Source of the DNA: Cryobacterium mannosilyticum
GTDB taxonomy: Bacteria > Actinomycetota > Actinomycetes > Actinomycetales > Microbacteriaceae
Assembly (NCBI RefSeq): GCF_004402705.1
Contig: NZ_SOFM01000040.1
Coordinates: 31,362-95,361, forward strand
DNA: 64,000 nucleotides
Direction: 5' to 3'
In this document: piece after piece, positions 25,501-33,878 of the stretch
How positions within the stretch are numbered: the stretch's first letter is position 1
How the letters are laid out: each line of letters starts with the position of its first letter
Made by a program: the position numbers and the translations under genes
The notes under the pieces: generated by a model
The model's input: only the letters and a program-made list of their open reading frames with translations
Told to the model about the DNA's origin: nothing
Databases searched by the model: none

Positions 25501-28301
25501 ACGAGAACTACGGCGCGAACGGCGTGCCGAACGGCGCCAACATCGGCTTCAGCGTGACCGAAGGCAAGCAGACCACCTTCAACTACAACCTGGCCAGCCA
25601 CGTGCTCACCATCGAAGCCACCGACCCGCCGCTCGCCGGCACCGGCCAGCAGCGCGCCCACTGGCTGAGCGAGAAGACGCTGGCCTGGCCGCGCGACCTG
25701 CTGCCGGTGAACACTGATCCGGCCGACCTCGTCTACGCCCTGCACTCCTCGCCGAATGCGACCCTTGCCCTCGTCGACGGCGCCGTGACCGGCGGCGACA
25801 CCGTGAAACTCGCCTACGACAAGGCCGGGCTGACCGACGCCCAGAAGAAGGTGTTCCCCGCACTGGCGAACTCCGTCGTGCTGCGCCCGGTCGGCACCGA
25901 CCGTGCCGCAATCGAGCGGCTGCTCACCACCCAGCTGCAGGTCAGCCAGGCCGGCGCCGGCGACGTGCTGAGCGCGCTCACCGGGGTTCAACTGCCCGGC
26001 GTGCTCGATGACCTCTACGCGGATGCCGCCACCGCCCGGCCGCTCGGCGTCACCTGGTCGAAGAAACGGCCGACCGTCTCGGTCTGGGCACCGACCGCGC
26101 AGAAGGTGGACCTGCTCGCCTGGACCGCCGGGGACGCCGCCGAACCCGAACGGGTCGCGCTGAAACGCCAGACCGACGGCACCTGGACGGCGACGGGCCA
26201 GAAGAACTGGGCCGACGCATCCTTCGCCTTCGAAGTCACCGTGTTCGCACCGACCACCGGCAAGATCGAGGTGAACCAGGTCACCGACCCCTACTCGGTG
26301 GCCCTGACCACCAACTCGACCCGGTCGGTGTTCGTCGACCTGGCGAACCGGGACTTCCGGCCGAAGAAGTGGGAGCGGGCCGAGTCGCCCGAGATCGAGA
26401 ACCCCGTGGACCGTTCGATCTACGAACTGCACGTGCGTGACTTCTCGATCTCCGACCAGAGCGTGCCAGCGGCGCTCCGTGGAACCTACGGCGCGTTCGG
26501 CGTGGACAGCGCCGGCACAAAGCACCTGAAGGAGCTGGCGGATGCCGGACTCAACACCGTGCACCTCCTGCCCACCTTCGACATCGCCACAATCGAGGAG
26601 GACCGCAGCAAGCAGGCCGTTCCGGCCTGTGACCTCGCCTCCTTCGGGCCGGCGTCGCCCGAGCAGCAGGCGTGCGTGCAGGCGGTGGCCGACACCGACG
26701 GCTTCAACTGGGGCTACGACCCGCTGCACTTCCAGGCGCCGGAGGGCTCCTACGCGGTCAACCCGCGCGGCGGAGCCCGGGTGGCGGAGTTCCGCAGCAT
26801 GGTCGGCGCCCTGCACGACTACGGCCTCCAGGTCGTGCTCGACGAGGTCTACAACCACACCGCGGCGAGCGGCCAGACGGCCAAGTCCGTGCTCGACAAG
26901 GTTGTGCCCGGCTACTACCACCGGTTGAACCCGCTGGGCGCGGTCGAGACCTCGACCTGCTGCCAGAACGTGGCCACCGAGCACCGGCTGGCCGAACGGC
27001 TGATGGTCGACTCGGTCGTGCTCTGGGCCAGGGAGTACCGGGTCGACGGCTTCCGATTCGACCTGATGGGTCACCACTCGAAGGAGAACCTGCTGAACGT
27101 GCGGAAGGCGCTGAACACGCTCACCGAGAAGAAGGACGGAGTGGACGGCAAGGCCATCTACCTCTACGGCGAGGGCTGGGACTTCGGTGAGGTGGCGAAG
27201 AACGCGCTGTTCGAGCAGGCGAAACAGGGCCAGCTCGGCGGCACTGGCATCGGCACCTTCAACGACCGGCTGCGCGACGCCGTGCACGGCGGCAGTCCCG
27301 TCGACGGCGGCACGGTGCAGCAGCAGGGCTTCGGCACTGGCCTCGGCACCGATCCGAACGGCGCGGCGATCAACGGCACCCCGGAGCAGGCCCTGGCCAA
27401 GCTGGCCACGGCCAGCGACCTGGTGCGGCTGGGGCTCGCGGGGAACCTCCGTGACTTCAGTTTCGTCACCGGCGACGGCACGGTGAAGCGCGGCGACCAG
27501 CTCGACTACAACGGGTCCCCGGCCGGCTACGCCGACCAGCCGGCCGAGGTGATCAACTATGTCGACGCTCACGACAACGAGACGCTCTTCGACCTGCTCG
27601 CCCTCAAGATGCCGGCCGACTCCGCGATGACCGACCGGGTGCGGATGAACACCCTCTCCCTGGCCACCGCGACCCTCTCCCAGGCACCGTCGCTCTGGCA
27701 CGCGGGCACCGATCTGCTGCGCTCCAAGTCCCTCGACCGGGACAGCTACAACTCGGGTGACTGGTTCAACCGGATCGACTGGACCGGCCAGACGAACAAC
27801 TTCGGGGTGGGCCTGCCGTCGGCGGCCGCGAACAAGGACAAATGGGACATCCAGCGGCCGCTGCTCGAGGACCCGGCGCTCGTGCCGACCCCGGCCGACA
27901 TCGCGGCCGCGTCGAGCCAGGCGAAGGATCTGCTTCGGCTCAAGCAGTCGACCGAGCTGTTCCGGCTCGGCGACGCGAAGCTGATCAAGCAGAAACTGAC
28001 CTTTCCGGCGGGAGGTCCGACCGAGATCCCCGGTGTCATCGTGATGCGCCTCGACGACACCGTCGGCGCCGACGTCGACCGCAAGATCGACGGTTTGCTC
28101 ACGGTGTTCAACGCGAGCCCCGAACCGCAGACGATCGTGCTGAAGGAGCTGGCCGGCAAGAGCTACCAGCTCAGCCGCACCCAGGCGACGGGCACGGATG
28201 CCGTGGTCAAGACCGCGACCTGGGACACGGCCACCGGCACGGTCACCGTTCCCGCCCGCACCGTGGCCGTGCTCGTCGACGACCAGAAGCGGGGCCGGTA
28301 A
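22560..28301 (+). CDS. secreted double-domain alpha-amylase/pullulanase
   Basis: 1913 residues. Sec signal peptide 1-35 (hydrophobic core then APIAAAAA). Starch-binding X25-like modules near 40-150, 828-920 and 927-1020 (each with a GC-GDW-P-C motif and YEYKIAINGSWD-type strands). First GH13 domain ~165-700, alpha-amylase-like: FDIITNHTA, nucleophile D412 (GFRID), acid/base E446 (MFGEVYD), D516 (NHD). Second GH13 domain ~1180-1800, pullulanase-like: FNWGYDP ~1382, VYNHT, D1501, E1538, D1672. Both active sites look complete, so it should cut alpha-1,4 and alpha-1,6 bonds of starch or pullulan outside the cell. No sorting signal or membrane anchor at the C-terminus. GGGGAGAGTCA precedes the ATG. 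Confidence 0.92.
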   Translation: MLTERTAARRILATIGSGAIIVSGLVFAPIAAAAATPTVALVGSLQNELGCTADWAPDCNATDLAPTGVDGVWAAEFTLPAGSYDYKVALNDSWDVAYGLDGGADNIPLTIAGDSTLRFTFDLAKKRVGLEALSLAGPYSAADAPLATAPIREPGSNEQFYFVMTDRFRDGDPTNNTAGLGADPQVSGFDPTNKGFYNGGDLAGLRSSLDYIQGLGTSALWLTPSFMNNPVQGVGVNASAGYHGYWITDFTKIDPHLGANAELEALIADAHARGIKVYFDIITNHTADLIDNAEKKYSYIDKATSPYTTAAGVAFDPADYAGKTDFPVLDTTSFPYTPTLSAENANRKVPAWLNDPTLYHNRGDSTFEGESALDGDFSGLDDLMTENPTVVNGFIDVYKTWVDLGIDGFRIDTVKHVNLEFWQTWSTAVRDYARANGKPDFFMFGEVYDADAAKTSPYVRKTDLSSVLDFGFQSQATSFAAGNSAKGLSQLFASDDRYTTPDSNAYALPTFLGNHDMGRIGSFLKSTDSPVQRDKLAHDLMYLTRGQPVVYYGDEQGFAGTGGDKDARQSLFASQVTDYQNQPLITGETAGSVDRFGTDVPLYTHISALSALRKNNPALATGAQIERYTDTGAGIYAFSRVDRTAKIEHLVAVNNSATARTVTVPTLTDNAAFSVLYGAGTPGTTSATGDLSVTVPALGSVVLVADRPVTAPSAATAITVAAPKAGAGVSGVSPVAATVDEGTWAETGFAWRVVGSPDWSALGTAEDTTPRVFHDTAGLATGTLVEYRAVTTDAAGQRAAASTYASVGNTVSLADTAPPTPAIDLVTVAGSLDSEIGCAGDWQPGCEAAKLTKRADGVYAGTFDLPAGAYEYKIAINGSWDINYGAGGVPNGANVAFTAPGGPVTFYFDPRNNFFQNTAQGPIVVAAGSFQEEAGCPGDWKPDCLATWLQDVDGDGILSWSTSTLPTGSYEGKVAHNLGWDENYGANGVPNGANIGFSVTEGKQTTFNYNLASHVLTIEATDPPLAGTGQQRAHWLSEKTLAWPRDLLPVNTDPADLVYALHSSPNATLALVDGAVTGGDTVKLAYDKAGLTDAQKKVFPALANSVVLRPVGTDRAAIERLLTTQLQVSQAGAGDVLSALTGVQLPGVLDDLYADAATARPLGVTWSKKRPTVSVWAPTAQKVDLLAWTAGDAAEPERVALKRQTDGTWTATGQKNWADASFAFEVTVFAPTTGKIEVNQVTDPYSVALTTNSTRSVFVDLANRDFRPKKWERAESPEIENPVDRSIYELHVRDFSISDQSVPAALRGTYGAFGVDSAGTKHLKELADAGLNTVHLLPTFDIATIEEDRSKQAVPACDLASFGPASPEQQACVQAVADTDGFNWGYDPLHFQAPEGSYAVNPRGGARVAEFRSMVGALHDYGLQVVLDEVYNHTAASGQTAKSVLDKVVPGYYHRLNPLGAVETSTCCQNVATEHRLAERLMVDSVVLWAREYRVDGFRFDLMGHHSKENLLNVRKALNTLTEKKDGVDGKAIYLYGEGWDFGEVAKNALFEQAKQGQLGGTGIGTFNDRLRDAVHGGSPVDGGTVQQQGFGTGLGTDPNGAAINGTPEQALAKLATASDLVRLGLAGNLRDFSFVTGDGTVKRGDQLDYNGSPAGYADQPAEVINYVDAHDNETLFDLLALKMPADSAMTDRVRMNTLSLATATLSQAPSLWHAGTDLLRSKSLDRDSYNSGDWFNRIDWTGQTNNFGVGLPSAAANKDKWDIQRPLLEDPALVPTPADIAAASSQAKDLLRLKQSTELFRLGDAKLIKQKLTFPAGGPTEIPGVIVMRLDDTVGADVDRKIDGLLTVFNASPEPQTIVLKELAGKSYQLSRTQATGTDAVVKTATWDTATGTVTVPARTVAVLVDDQKRGR

Positions 28302-28310
28302 CCCCCGGGG

Positions 28311-31007
28311 TCATGCGCCGGGATGCATCAGGCGCCAGATCCGGTCGCGCGACATCGGCAGCTCGTAGGGGCGGATGCCGATGGCGTCGCGCACCGCATT
28401 GGCCAGGGCCGGGGCGACCGGGTTGTAGGGCGACTCGCTCATCGACTTCGCGCCGAGCGGGCCGAGCGCATCCGTCGTCTCGGCGAAGTACACCTCGGTC
28501 ACCGGCAGGTCGGCCAGCAGCGGGATGTGGTAGTTTCGCAGCACGCTCGTGGTGACCCGGCCGGCCCCGTCGAGGATGACCTCCTCGAACAGCGAGGAGC
28601 CGATCGCCTGGGCGACGCCGCCCTCGATCTGGCCGCGGCACTGGTCGGGGTTCATCACGACCCCGGCGTCCGCGGCCTGGATCGACTGGAGGATGAGCAC
28701 CTCCCCGGTGAGGGTTGACACCGCCACCCGGAACGCCTGCACGTTGAACGCGACCGAGCGCCTCGCGCCGTCCTCGTCGGCCTCGGCGCTCACGGGGGCC
28801 GGCCCGTATGTCCCGGCGCTGAGCTTCTCCGCCAGACGCGTCGCCGCACGCAGCACGGCCTTGCCGGCGACGACGACCCCGGCCGAGCCGTACGCGCCCG
28901 TGTCGTAACCGGATGCGTCGGTGTCGGAGTGCAGGATGTCGATCAGGCCGGGGTCGATGTTCAGCGCCGTCGCCGCGAGCTGGGCGTGCACGGTGGTCGT
29001 GCCGTTGCCGAACTCGGCCGTGCCGACCCGCACCGTGTACCGGCCGGTCGGCTCCAGGGTCACCGAGGCGTGCGCGAAGTGCCCGCGCGGCGGCATGGTG
29101 GCGATCATCGCGGTCGCCATTCCCTCGCCCACCTGCCACTCCGGGCCGTCGGGCGCCGCCACACCGTTGCCGCGCTCGAGCGCGGCCTGGGCCAGGTCGA
29201 GGCACTGGTCGAGGCCGTAGCTGCCGAAGATCAGGTCGTCGCCCTCCACCCGGGTGACCACCAGCGGGTCGGCCGGGCCGACGCAGTTGAGCCGCCGCAG
29301 GTCGAACGGGTTCATCCCCAGGTCGCGGGCGAGGTCGTCGACGGCGGACTCGATCCCGAAGATCACCTGGCCGAGACCGTAGCCGCGGAACGCGCCGGAG
29401 GGGAGGTTGTTCGTGTACACGCTCTGGGCATCCACCCGCTTGTTCGGCACCGCGTAGAGGCTCACCGACTCCGAGGTGCCGTGGAACATCACCCCGGGGC
29501 CGTGGTTGCCGTAGGCGCCGGTGTCGGAGAGCACGCCGACCTTGAGCGCGGTGAGCCGGCCCTCGTCGGTTGCGCCGAGGGTGACCTTCACCCGCATCGG
29601 ATGGCGCAGCGGCGCCGCGGTCAGCTCGTCGGTGCGGCTGAACTCGTACTGCACCGGCCGCCCGGTCTTCAGCACGGCGAGGGTGACGACGTCCTCGGTG
29701 AGGATCTCCTGCTTGCCGCCGAAACCGCCGCCGACCCGGGCGGTGAACACGCGCACGCCCGCCGGGTCCAAGTCGAACAGCCGGCAGATCTCCCGGTGCA
29801 CCAGGAAGGGCACCTGGGAGCTCGTGCGGAGCACCAGCCGGTCGTCCTCGAGCCAGCCGATCGTGGCATGGGTCTCCAGCTGGGTGTGCGCCACCCGCTG
29901 CGTCTGCCAGTCTCCGGTGACGAGCCGGGTGGCCTCGACCAGGCCGGCCTCGAGATCGCCGTACTCGCCGTGCAGCTCGGCGACGAGGTTGCGCCCCGGG
30001 TCGGCCAGGCGGCTTACGGCGGCGTCCTTGTCGCCGTGCACGAGGGCGGCCCCCGGGAGGAGGGCCTCCGCCGGGTCGAAGACCGCGGGCAGCAGCTCGT
30101 AGTCGACGGAGATCAGCCGGCAGGCGGCCTCGGCGATCGCCACGGTGTCGGCGACGACGGCCGCGACCCGCTGGCCGCGGAACCGCAGCACCCGGTCGAA
30201 GACGAGGGTGTCGTCCGGGTCGTCGAGCCGGTCCTCGTGCCGGCCGGTGGAGTAGAGGGTGGCGGGGGAGTCGGCGTGGCTGAGCACGGCGTGCACGCCC
30301 GGCAGGGCGGCGGCCGCCCGGGTGTCGATCGAGCGGATGCGCGCGTGGGCATGCGGGCTCCGCAGCACACTCAGGTGAGTCAGGCCGGGCACGGCGACGT
30401 CGAGCGTGTACGGTTCCTGCCCGCTCACGATCCGTTCACTCGCCGGGGCGCGCAGCGAGGTGCCGACCTTGCCGGTGCGGATCACCCGGCCCAGAGTCGA
30501 GGCGGGGGCGTCGACGGGAGTCTCGGCGGGAGTCTCGGCGGGAGTTTCGACGGGGGCGCACGCCGACCCGTCCGAGGGTGTGTGCGTGCCGCGGATGGCG
30601 TCCGCGATCGAGCGATAACCGGTGCAGCGGCACAGGTTGCCCTTGAGCAGGCGCGGCAGGTCGTCGTGGTCGTGCTCGGTCAGGGTGGAGGCGGTCACGA
30701 CCATGCCGGGGGTGCAGAAGCCGCACTGGAAGCCGCCGGCGTCGACGAAGCGCTGCTGTACCGGTGCGAGGTTGCCGGGCAGGCCCAGTCCGGCCGCGGT
30801 CGTGACCTGCGTGTCCTCGGCGCGGAAGGCCGGGAAGACACAGGAGTGCACGGGAGTGCCGTCGACCAGCACCGAGCAGGCGCCGCAGTCGCCCGTGTCG
30901 CAGCCCTTCTTCACCTCGAAGTGCTCCTGCTCGCGCAGGAAGGAGCGCAGGCACTGCCCGGGGGCGGCCTGGGCGTCGACCGGCGACCCGTTCACGGCGA
31001 GCCTCAT
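28311..31007 (-). CDS. xanthine dehydrogenase-like enzyme, fused FeS and molybdenum subunits
   Basis: 898 residues. Residues 1-165 are the [2Fe-2S] part: plant-type cluster cysteines C36, C41, C44, C56 and a second set CGFC...NLCRCTGY. A linker rich in ETPA repeats follows (~168-185). Residues ~195-898 are the molybdenum-binding part: VGGGFGGKQEI, SGAFRGYGLGQV, and near the end GPLGAKSMSESPYNPVAPA with the catalytic Glu position kept. In most relatives these are separate proteins. It likely oxidises xanthine or another N-heterocycle; guaD and a MocA-like gene in the window support purine use. It overlaps the FAD subunit gene by ATGA. No XdhC-type chaperone is seen. Confidence 0.85.
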   Translation of the reverse strand: MRLAVNGSPVDAQAAPGQCLRSFLREQEHFEVKKGCDTGDCGACSVLVDGTPVHSCVFPAFRAEDTQVTTAAGLGLPGNLAPVQQRFVDAGGFQCGFCTPGMVVTASTLTEHDHDDLPRLLKGNLCRCTGYRSIADAIRGTHTPSDGSACAPVETPAETPAETPVDAPASTLGRVIRTGKVGTSLRAPASERIVSGQEPYTLDVAVPGLTHLSVLRSPHAHARIRSIDTRAAAALPGVHAVLSHADSPATLYSTGRHEDRLDDPDDTLVFDRVLRFRGQRVAAVVADTVAIAEAACRLISVDYELLPAVFDPAEALLPGAALVHGDKDAAVSRLADPGRNLVAELHGEYGDLEAGLVEATRLVTGDWQTQRVAHTQLETHATIGWLEDDRLVLRTSSQVPFLVHREICRLFDLDPAGVRVFTARVGGGFGGKQEILTEDVVTLAVLKTGRPVQYEFSRTDELTAAPLRHPMRVKVTLGATDEGRLTALKVGVLSDTGAYGNHGPGVMFHGTSESVSLYAVPNKRVDAQSVYTNNLPSGAFRGYGLGQVIFGIESAVDDLARDLGMNPFDLRRLNCVGPADPLVVTRVEGDDLIFGSYGLDQCLDLAQAALERGNGVAAPDGPEWQVGEGMATAMIATMPPRGHFAHASVTLEPTGRYTVRVGTAEFGNGTTTVHAQLAATALNIDPGLIDILHSDTDASGYDTGAYGSAGVVVAGKAVLRAATRLAEKLSAGTYGPAPVSAEADEDGARRSVAFNVQAFRVAVSTLTGEVLILQSIQAADAGVVMNPDQCRGQIEGGVAQAIGSSLFEEVILDGAGRVTTSVLRNYHIPLLADLPVTEVYFAETTDALGPLGAKSMSESPYNPVAPALANAVRDAIGIRPYELPMSRDRIWRLMHPGA

Positions 31008-31864
31008 GCCCGCACCCCCTCGCGCGCGTCCTCCCAGGAGTAGCCCGGGTTGCCCTGCCCGTGAGTGAGTTCGGCCCGGATCTCCTCGCCCAGCACGCCG
31101 CTCACGGCGCGGCGCCAGTCGGCGGCGCCGTGGGCATCCGTGAACCAGGCGTCGATCGCGGCGATGTCGCGCGCGAGCGCGCTCGCCGAGGGGGCGGAGT
31201 CGTAGCGGAGCTGCACCGGGTGCACGGTACCGGCGGTGACGGTGAGCACGAAGCCGCCGTCGGCGTCGGAGCGGCCGATCAGCAGGGTGCCGGAGCGGCC
31301 GAGCGGGGAGAGGGCGATCCGGCGGAAGGCCGTGCGGGAGCGCAGCGTCGACGCCGGGAGGAAGACCGAGCGCAGCACATCGCCGGGGTCCAGCCGGTTG
31401 GCCTGGTTGCCCGTCACGAAGTCCACGGCGGGCAGGCGCTCGTCGCTGCCGTCCGCGCGCCAGAGGAGGACCTCGCCGTCGAGGGCCGCGGCCAGCGCCG
31501 TCATCGGCCCGGCCGGCAGCGACGCGCACAGGTTGCCGCCGACCGTGGCGACGTTCCAGATCTTGAACGAGCCGTAGAGTGCGGCGGCGCACTGGAAGAA
31601 GAGCGGATGCGCGGCCAGCCCGATCGCTTCCGGCAGCCGGGACAGCTGGGCGATGGTGCAGGTGGCGGCGATGTCGAGGCCCCCATCGGTGACCGTGAGC
31701 GGCTCCCAGCCGAGGCTCTGCAGGTCGACCAGCCCGGTCAGGTGGGTCTGCGGCTCGCCGAACAGGTCGGTGCCGCCGGCCAGCGGCGCCACCGTCGGCC
31801 CGAGGGCGGCCAGGTCGTCGCGGCTGCGGGCAGAGGTGAGAGTCAGAACGGTGTTCAGATCCAT
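31004..31864 (-). CDS. FAD-binding subunit of the xanthine dehydrogenase-like enzyme
   Basis: 286 residues. VAPLAGGTDLFGE and KIWNVATVGGNLCASLPAGPMTALAAALDGEV are the two FAD-binding segments of the CO dehydrogenase flavoprotein/XdhB family. It passes electrons from the iron-sulfur part to NAD+ or another acceptor. The following gene overlaps by 4 bases, so the two subunits should be made together. A 7-bp inverted repeat lies just upstream of the start. Confidence 0.87.
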   Translation of the reverse strand: MDLNTVLTLTSARSRDDLAALGPTVAPLAGGTDLFGEPQTHLTGLVDLQSLGWEPLTVTDGGLDIAATCTIAQLSRLPEAIGLAAHPLFFQCAAALYGSFKIWNVATVGGNLCASLPAGPMTALAAALDGEVLLWRADGSDERLPAVDFVTGNQANRLDPGDVLRSVFLPASTLRSRTAFRRIALSPLGRSGTLLIGRSDADGGFVLTVTAGTVHPVQLRYDSAPSASALARDIAAIDAWFTDAHGAADWRRAVSGVLGEEIRAELTHGQGNPGYSWEDAREGVRA

Positions 31865-31881
31865 CGCTTATCCCCAATGAA

Positions 31882-31913
31882 CTAAGTTGCTAGGTTTCCA
31901 AGATAAAACTTAG
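31882..31913. promoter_or_regulatory. inverted repeat upstream of the xanthine dehydrogenase-like genes
   Basis: CTAAGTT (31882-31888) and AACTTAG (31907-31913) form a perfect inverted repeat with an 18-bp spacer. A related CTAGGTT follows the first arm eight bases on. The patch is AT-rich for this genome and lies 17 bp upstream of the FAD subunit ATG, so a regulator site is likely. Confidence 0.55.
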
Positions 31914-32011
31914 CGGAGTAGCACGGGGTCGACGACCCGGCGCGCATCCTCACGGCCTCTTCACACCAATGCCCTCGGAGCAGGCGGTGTGCAGGCACGA
32001 TAGCGCGAAAG

Positions 32012-32578
32012 TCAGGCGGAGGGGTCCGCGCCAGGGTGGTCGACGTCTGGCTGGTCGATGGCGGAGTGGTCGACGCCGTGCAGCTGGTCCAGGATGTGAT
32101 CGAGCACGTCGTCGAGGAGGGTGAGACCATCGCGCACCCCACCGCTCGAGCCGGGCAGGTTGACGATCAGGGTGCGGCCGCGGGCGATGCCGGCCCGGCC
32201 GCGGGAGAGCACGGCCAGGGGAGTCGAGACGGCGCCCCGTCGGCGCAGCTCCTCCATCAGGCCGGGCAGCTCCCGGTCGAGCAGCGGCCCGGTCTGCTCG
32301 GGGGTGTGGTCGTGCGGGCTGACGCCGGTGCCGCCCGTGGTGATCACCAGGTCGTAGCCTGCGTCGACCGCGGCCCGCAGTGCCGCCCCGACCGGGTCGC
32401 CGTCGGGCACCACGTGGCGGCCGAGCACGGTCCAGCCGCGGTCGATCAGCCAGGCGTCGATGACGGGGCCGGTGCGGTCCGGGTAGATGCCCGCCGCCGC
32501 GCGCGTGGACGCCACGATGACCTGGGCGGTGCGCTCCGGGTGCGGGACGCGGATCGGGGCTGTCGCGGGTGCTTTCAC
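32012..32578 (-). CDS. mog: MogA/MoaB-family molybdopterin adenylyltransferase
   Basis: 188 residues. AQVIVASTRAAAGIYPDRTGPVIDAWL, LVITTGGTGVSPHDHTPEQT and LIVNLPGSSGGVRDGLTLL are the MogA/MoaB core. It adenylates molybdopterin before MoeA inserts molybdate. The last 20 residues are an Asp/His-rich tail (VDHSAIDQPDVDHPGADP) outside the usual fold. The start is uncertain: GTG at 32578 is chosen, with GGAGG almost touching it, and a GTG at 32596 is possible. Divergent from the Mop regulator and modABC. Confidence 0.85.
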   Translation of the reverse strand: MKAPATAPIRVPHPERTAQVIVASTRAAAGIYPDRTGPVIDAWLIDRGWTVLGRHVVPDGDPVGAALRAAVDAGYDLVITTGGTGVSPHDHTPEQTGPLLDRELPGLMEELRRRGAVSTPLAVLSRGRAGIARGRTLIVNLPGSSGGVRDGLTLLDDVLDHILDQLHGVDHSAIDQPDVDHPGADPSA

Positions 32579-32650
32579 GCCTCCATCCTGCCCCACCGAC
32601 CGGCGCGGCCGGCCCGAACGCCCCGAACGGGCCTCGGCCGGGCAAGCAAA

Positions 32651-32669
32651 ACCGCAAATACGGTAATAG
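32651..32669 (+). promoter_or_regulatory. promoter and possible operator of the mop-modABC operon
   Basis: ACCG-CAAATA-CGGT (32651-32664) is an inverted repeat that runs into TAATAG (32664-32669), a good -10 box ten bases before the ATG at 32680. The arrangement suits molybdate-dependent control by the first gene product. The -35 region is weak. Confidence 0.5.
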
Positions 32670-32679
32670 GATGCGTTCC

Positions 32680-33084
32680 ATGTCGCAGATACGGATCAAA
32701 GACGCCGCGGGGTACCTCGGGGTGAGCGATGACACCGTGCGCCGGTGGATCGACAACGGCACCCTGGCCGCGTCCACGGACGACTCGGGGCGGATGGTCG
32801 TCGACGGTCTCGACCTGGCCACCCTGGCCAGGGAGAACGCACTGGCGCCGGCCGACCCGGCCGACACCGCCAGTTCGGCCCGCAACCGTTTCATCGGCCT
32901 GGTGACCAGCGTGCTCAGCGATCCGGTCATGTCCCAGGTCGAGCTGCAGTGCGGCCCGCACCGGGTCGTCTCGCTGATGAGCACGGAGGCCGTGCGAGAG
33001 TTGGGCCTCGTTCCCGGTTCCGTCGCCGTCGCCGTGGTCAAGGCGACCACCGTCATCGTCGAGACGCCGAGGGGTCACCAGTGA
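32680..33084 (+). CDS. HTH regulator with molybdate-binding Mop (TOBE) domain
   Basis: 134 residues. Residues 1-60 are a MerR/excisionase-like helix-turn-helix (IRIKDAAGYLGVSDDTVRRWIDNGTL). Residues ~66-134 are a Mop/TOBE fold (SARNRFIGLVTSVLSDPVMSQVELQCGPHRVVSLMSTEAV) that binds molybdate. It probably senses molybdate and controls modABC, a role like that of ModE but with a different DNA-binding domain. The gene overlaps modA by GTGA. ModC lacks its own TOBE domain, so this may be the main molybdate sensor here. ATG at 32671 is an alternative start. Confidence 0.85.
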   Translation: MSQIRIKDAAGYLGVSDDTVRRWIDNGTLAASTDDSGRMVVDGLDLATLARENALAPADPADTASSARNRFIGLVTSVLSDPVMSQVELQCGPHRVVSLMSTEAVRELGLVPGSVAVAVVKATTVIVETPRGHQ

Positions 33085-33878
33085 AGCCGGGTCGTCGCCT
33101 GGCTGCCGCGCTCGTGCTGGTCCTGGCCACCGGCCTCACCGCGGGCTGTGCGGGTCAGGCCGGCTCGAGCCCGCCGTCCGCCGAAGGCGCGCCATCCGCT
33201 GCCTCCGGAACGCTCACCGTGTTCGCCGCGGCGTCCCTGACCGGCACGTTCACCGCGCTGGCCGACCAGTTCGAGGCCGCCCACCCCGGCGTCACGGTGA
33301 CCCTCAACTTCGCCGGCTCGGCCGACCTCGTCACCCAGATCACCGAGGGTGCCCCGGCCGACGTCTTCGCGGCCGCAGACACGAAGAACATGGCGCGGCT
33401 GGCGGACGCCGGCCTCGTGACCGGGAAGGCGGCCGTCTTCGCGACCAATACGCTCGAGATCGCGGTCCCGCCCGGCAACCCCGCGCAGATCGGGTCGTTC
33501 GCCGACCTGGCCCGCCCCGGAGTCGCCGTGGTGACCTGCGCGCCCCAGGTGCCGTGCGGCGCCGCGGCCGCGAAGATCGAGGAGGCGACGGGCGTCAGCC
33601 TCACCCCGGTCAGCGAGGAGAACGCCGTCACCGACGTGCTCGGCAAGGTTTCCTCCCGGGAAGCGGATGCCGGGCTCGTCTACGTCACCGATGTCGCCGC
33701 GGCAGGCGACTCCGTGCAGGGGATCCCGTTCCCCGAGTCCGATCGGGCCGTGAACAGTTACCCGATCGGGGTGGTGGCCGGCAGTGCGCAGGCGGCGCTC
33801 GGGGCATCCTTCGCCCGATTCGTCACCAGCGCGGCCGGTCGGAAGATTCTCGCGGCGGCCGGTTTTGGCGCTCCCTGA
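33081..33878 (+). CDS. modA: ModA, molybdate-binding lipoprotein
   Basis: 265 residues. Lipoprotein signal peptide with lipobox LTAGC (cysteine near residue 22). The mature part begins GTLTVFAAASLTGTFTALADQFEAAHPGVTVTLNFAGSADLVTQI, the ModA pattern in which Ser/Ala-rich loops hold molybdate or tungstate. It collects the anion outside the membrane for ModBC. GTG start with AGGGG upstream, overlapping the regulator's stop. Confidence 0.94.
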   Translation: MKPGRRLAAALVLVLATGLTAGCAGQAGSSPPSAEGAPSAASGTLTVFAAASLTGTFTALADQFEAAHPGVTVTLNFAGSADLVTQITEGAPADVFAAADTKNMARLADAGLVTGKAAVFATNTLEIAVPPGNPAQIGSFADLARPGVAVVTCAPQVPCGAAAAKIEEATGVSLTPVSEENAVTDVLGKVSSREADAGLVYVTDVAAAGDSVQGIPFPESDRAVNSYPIGVVAGSAQAALGASFARFVTSAAGRKILAAAGFGAP

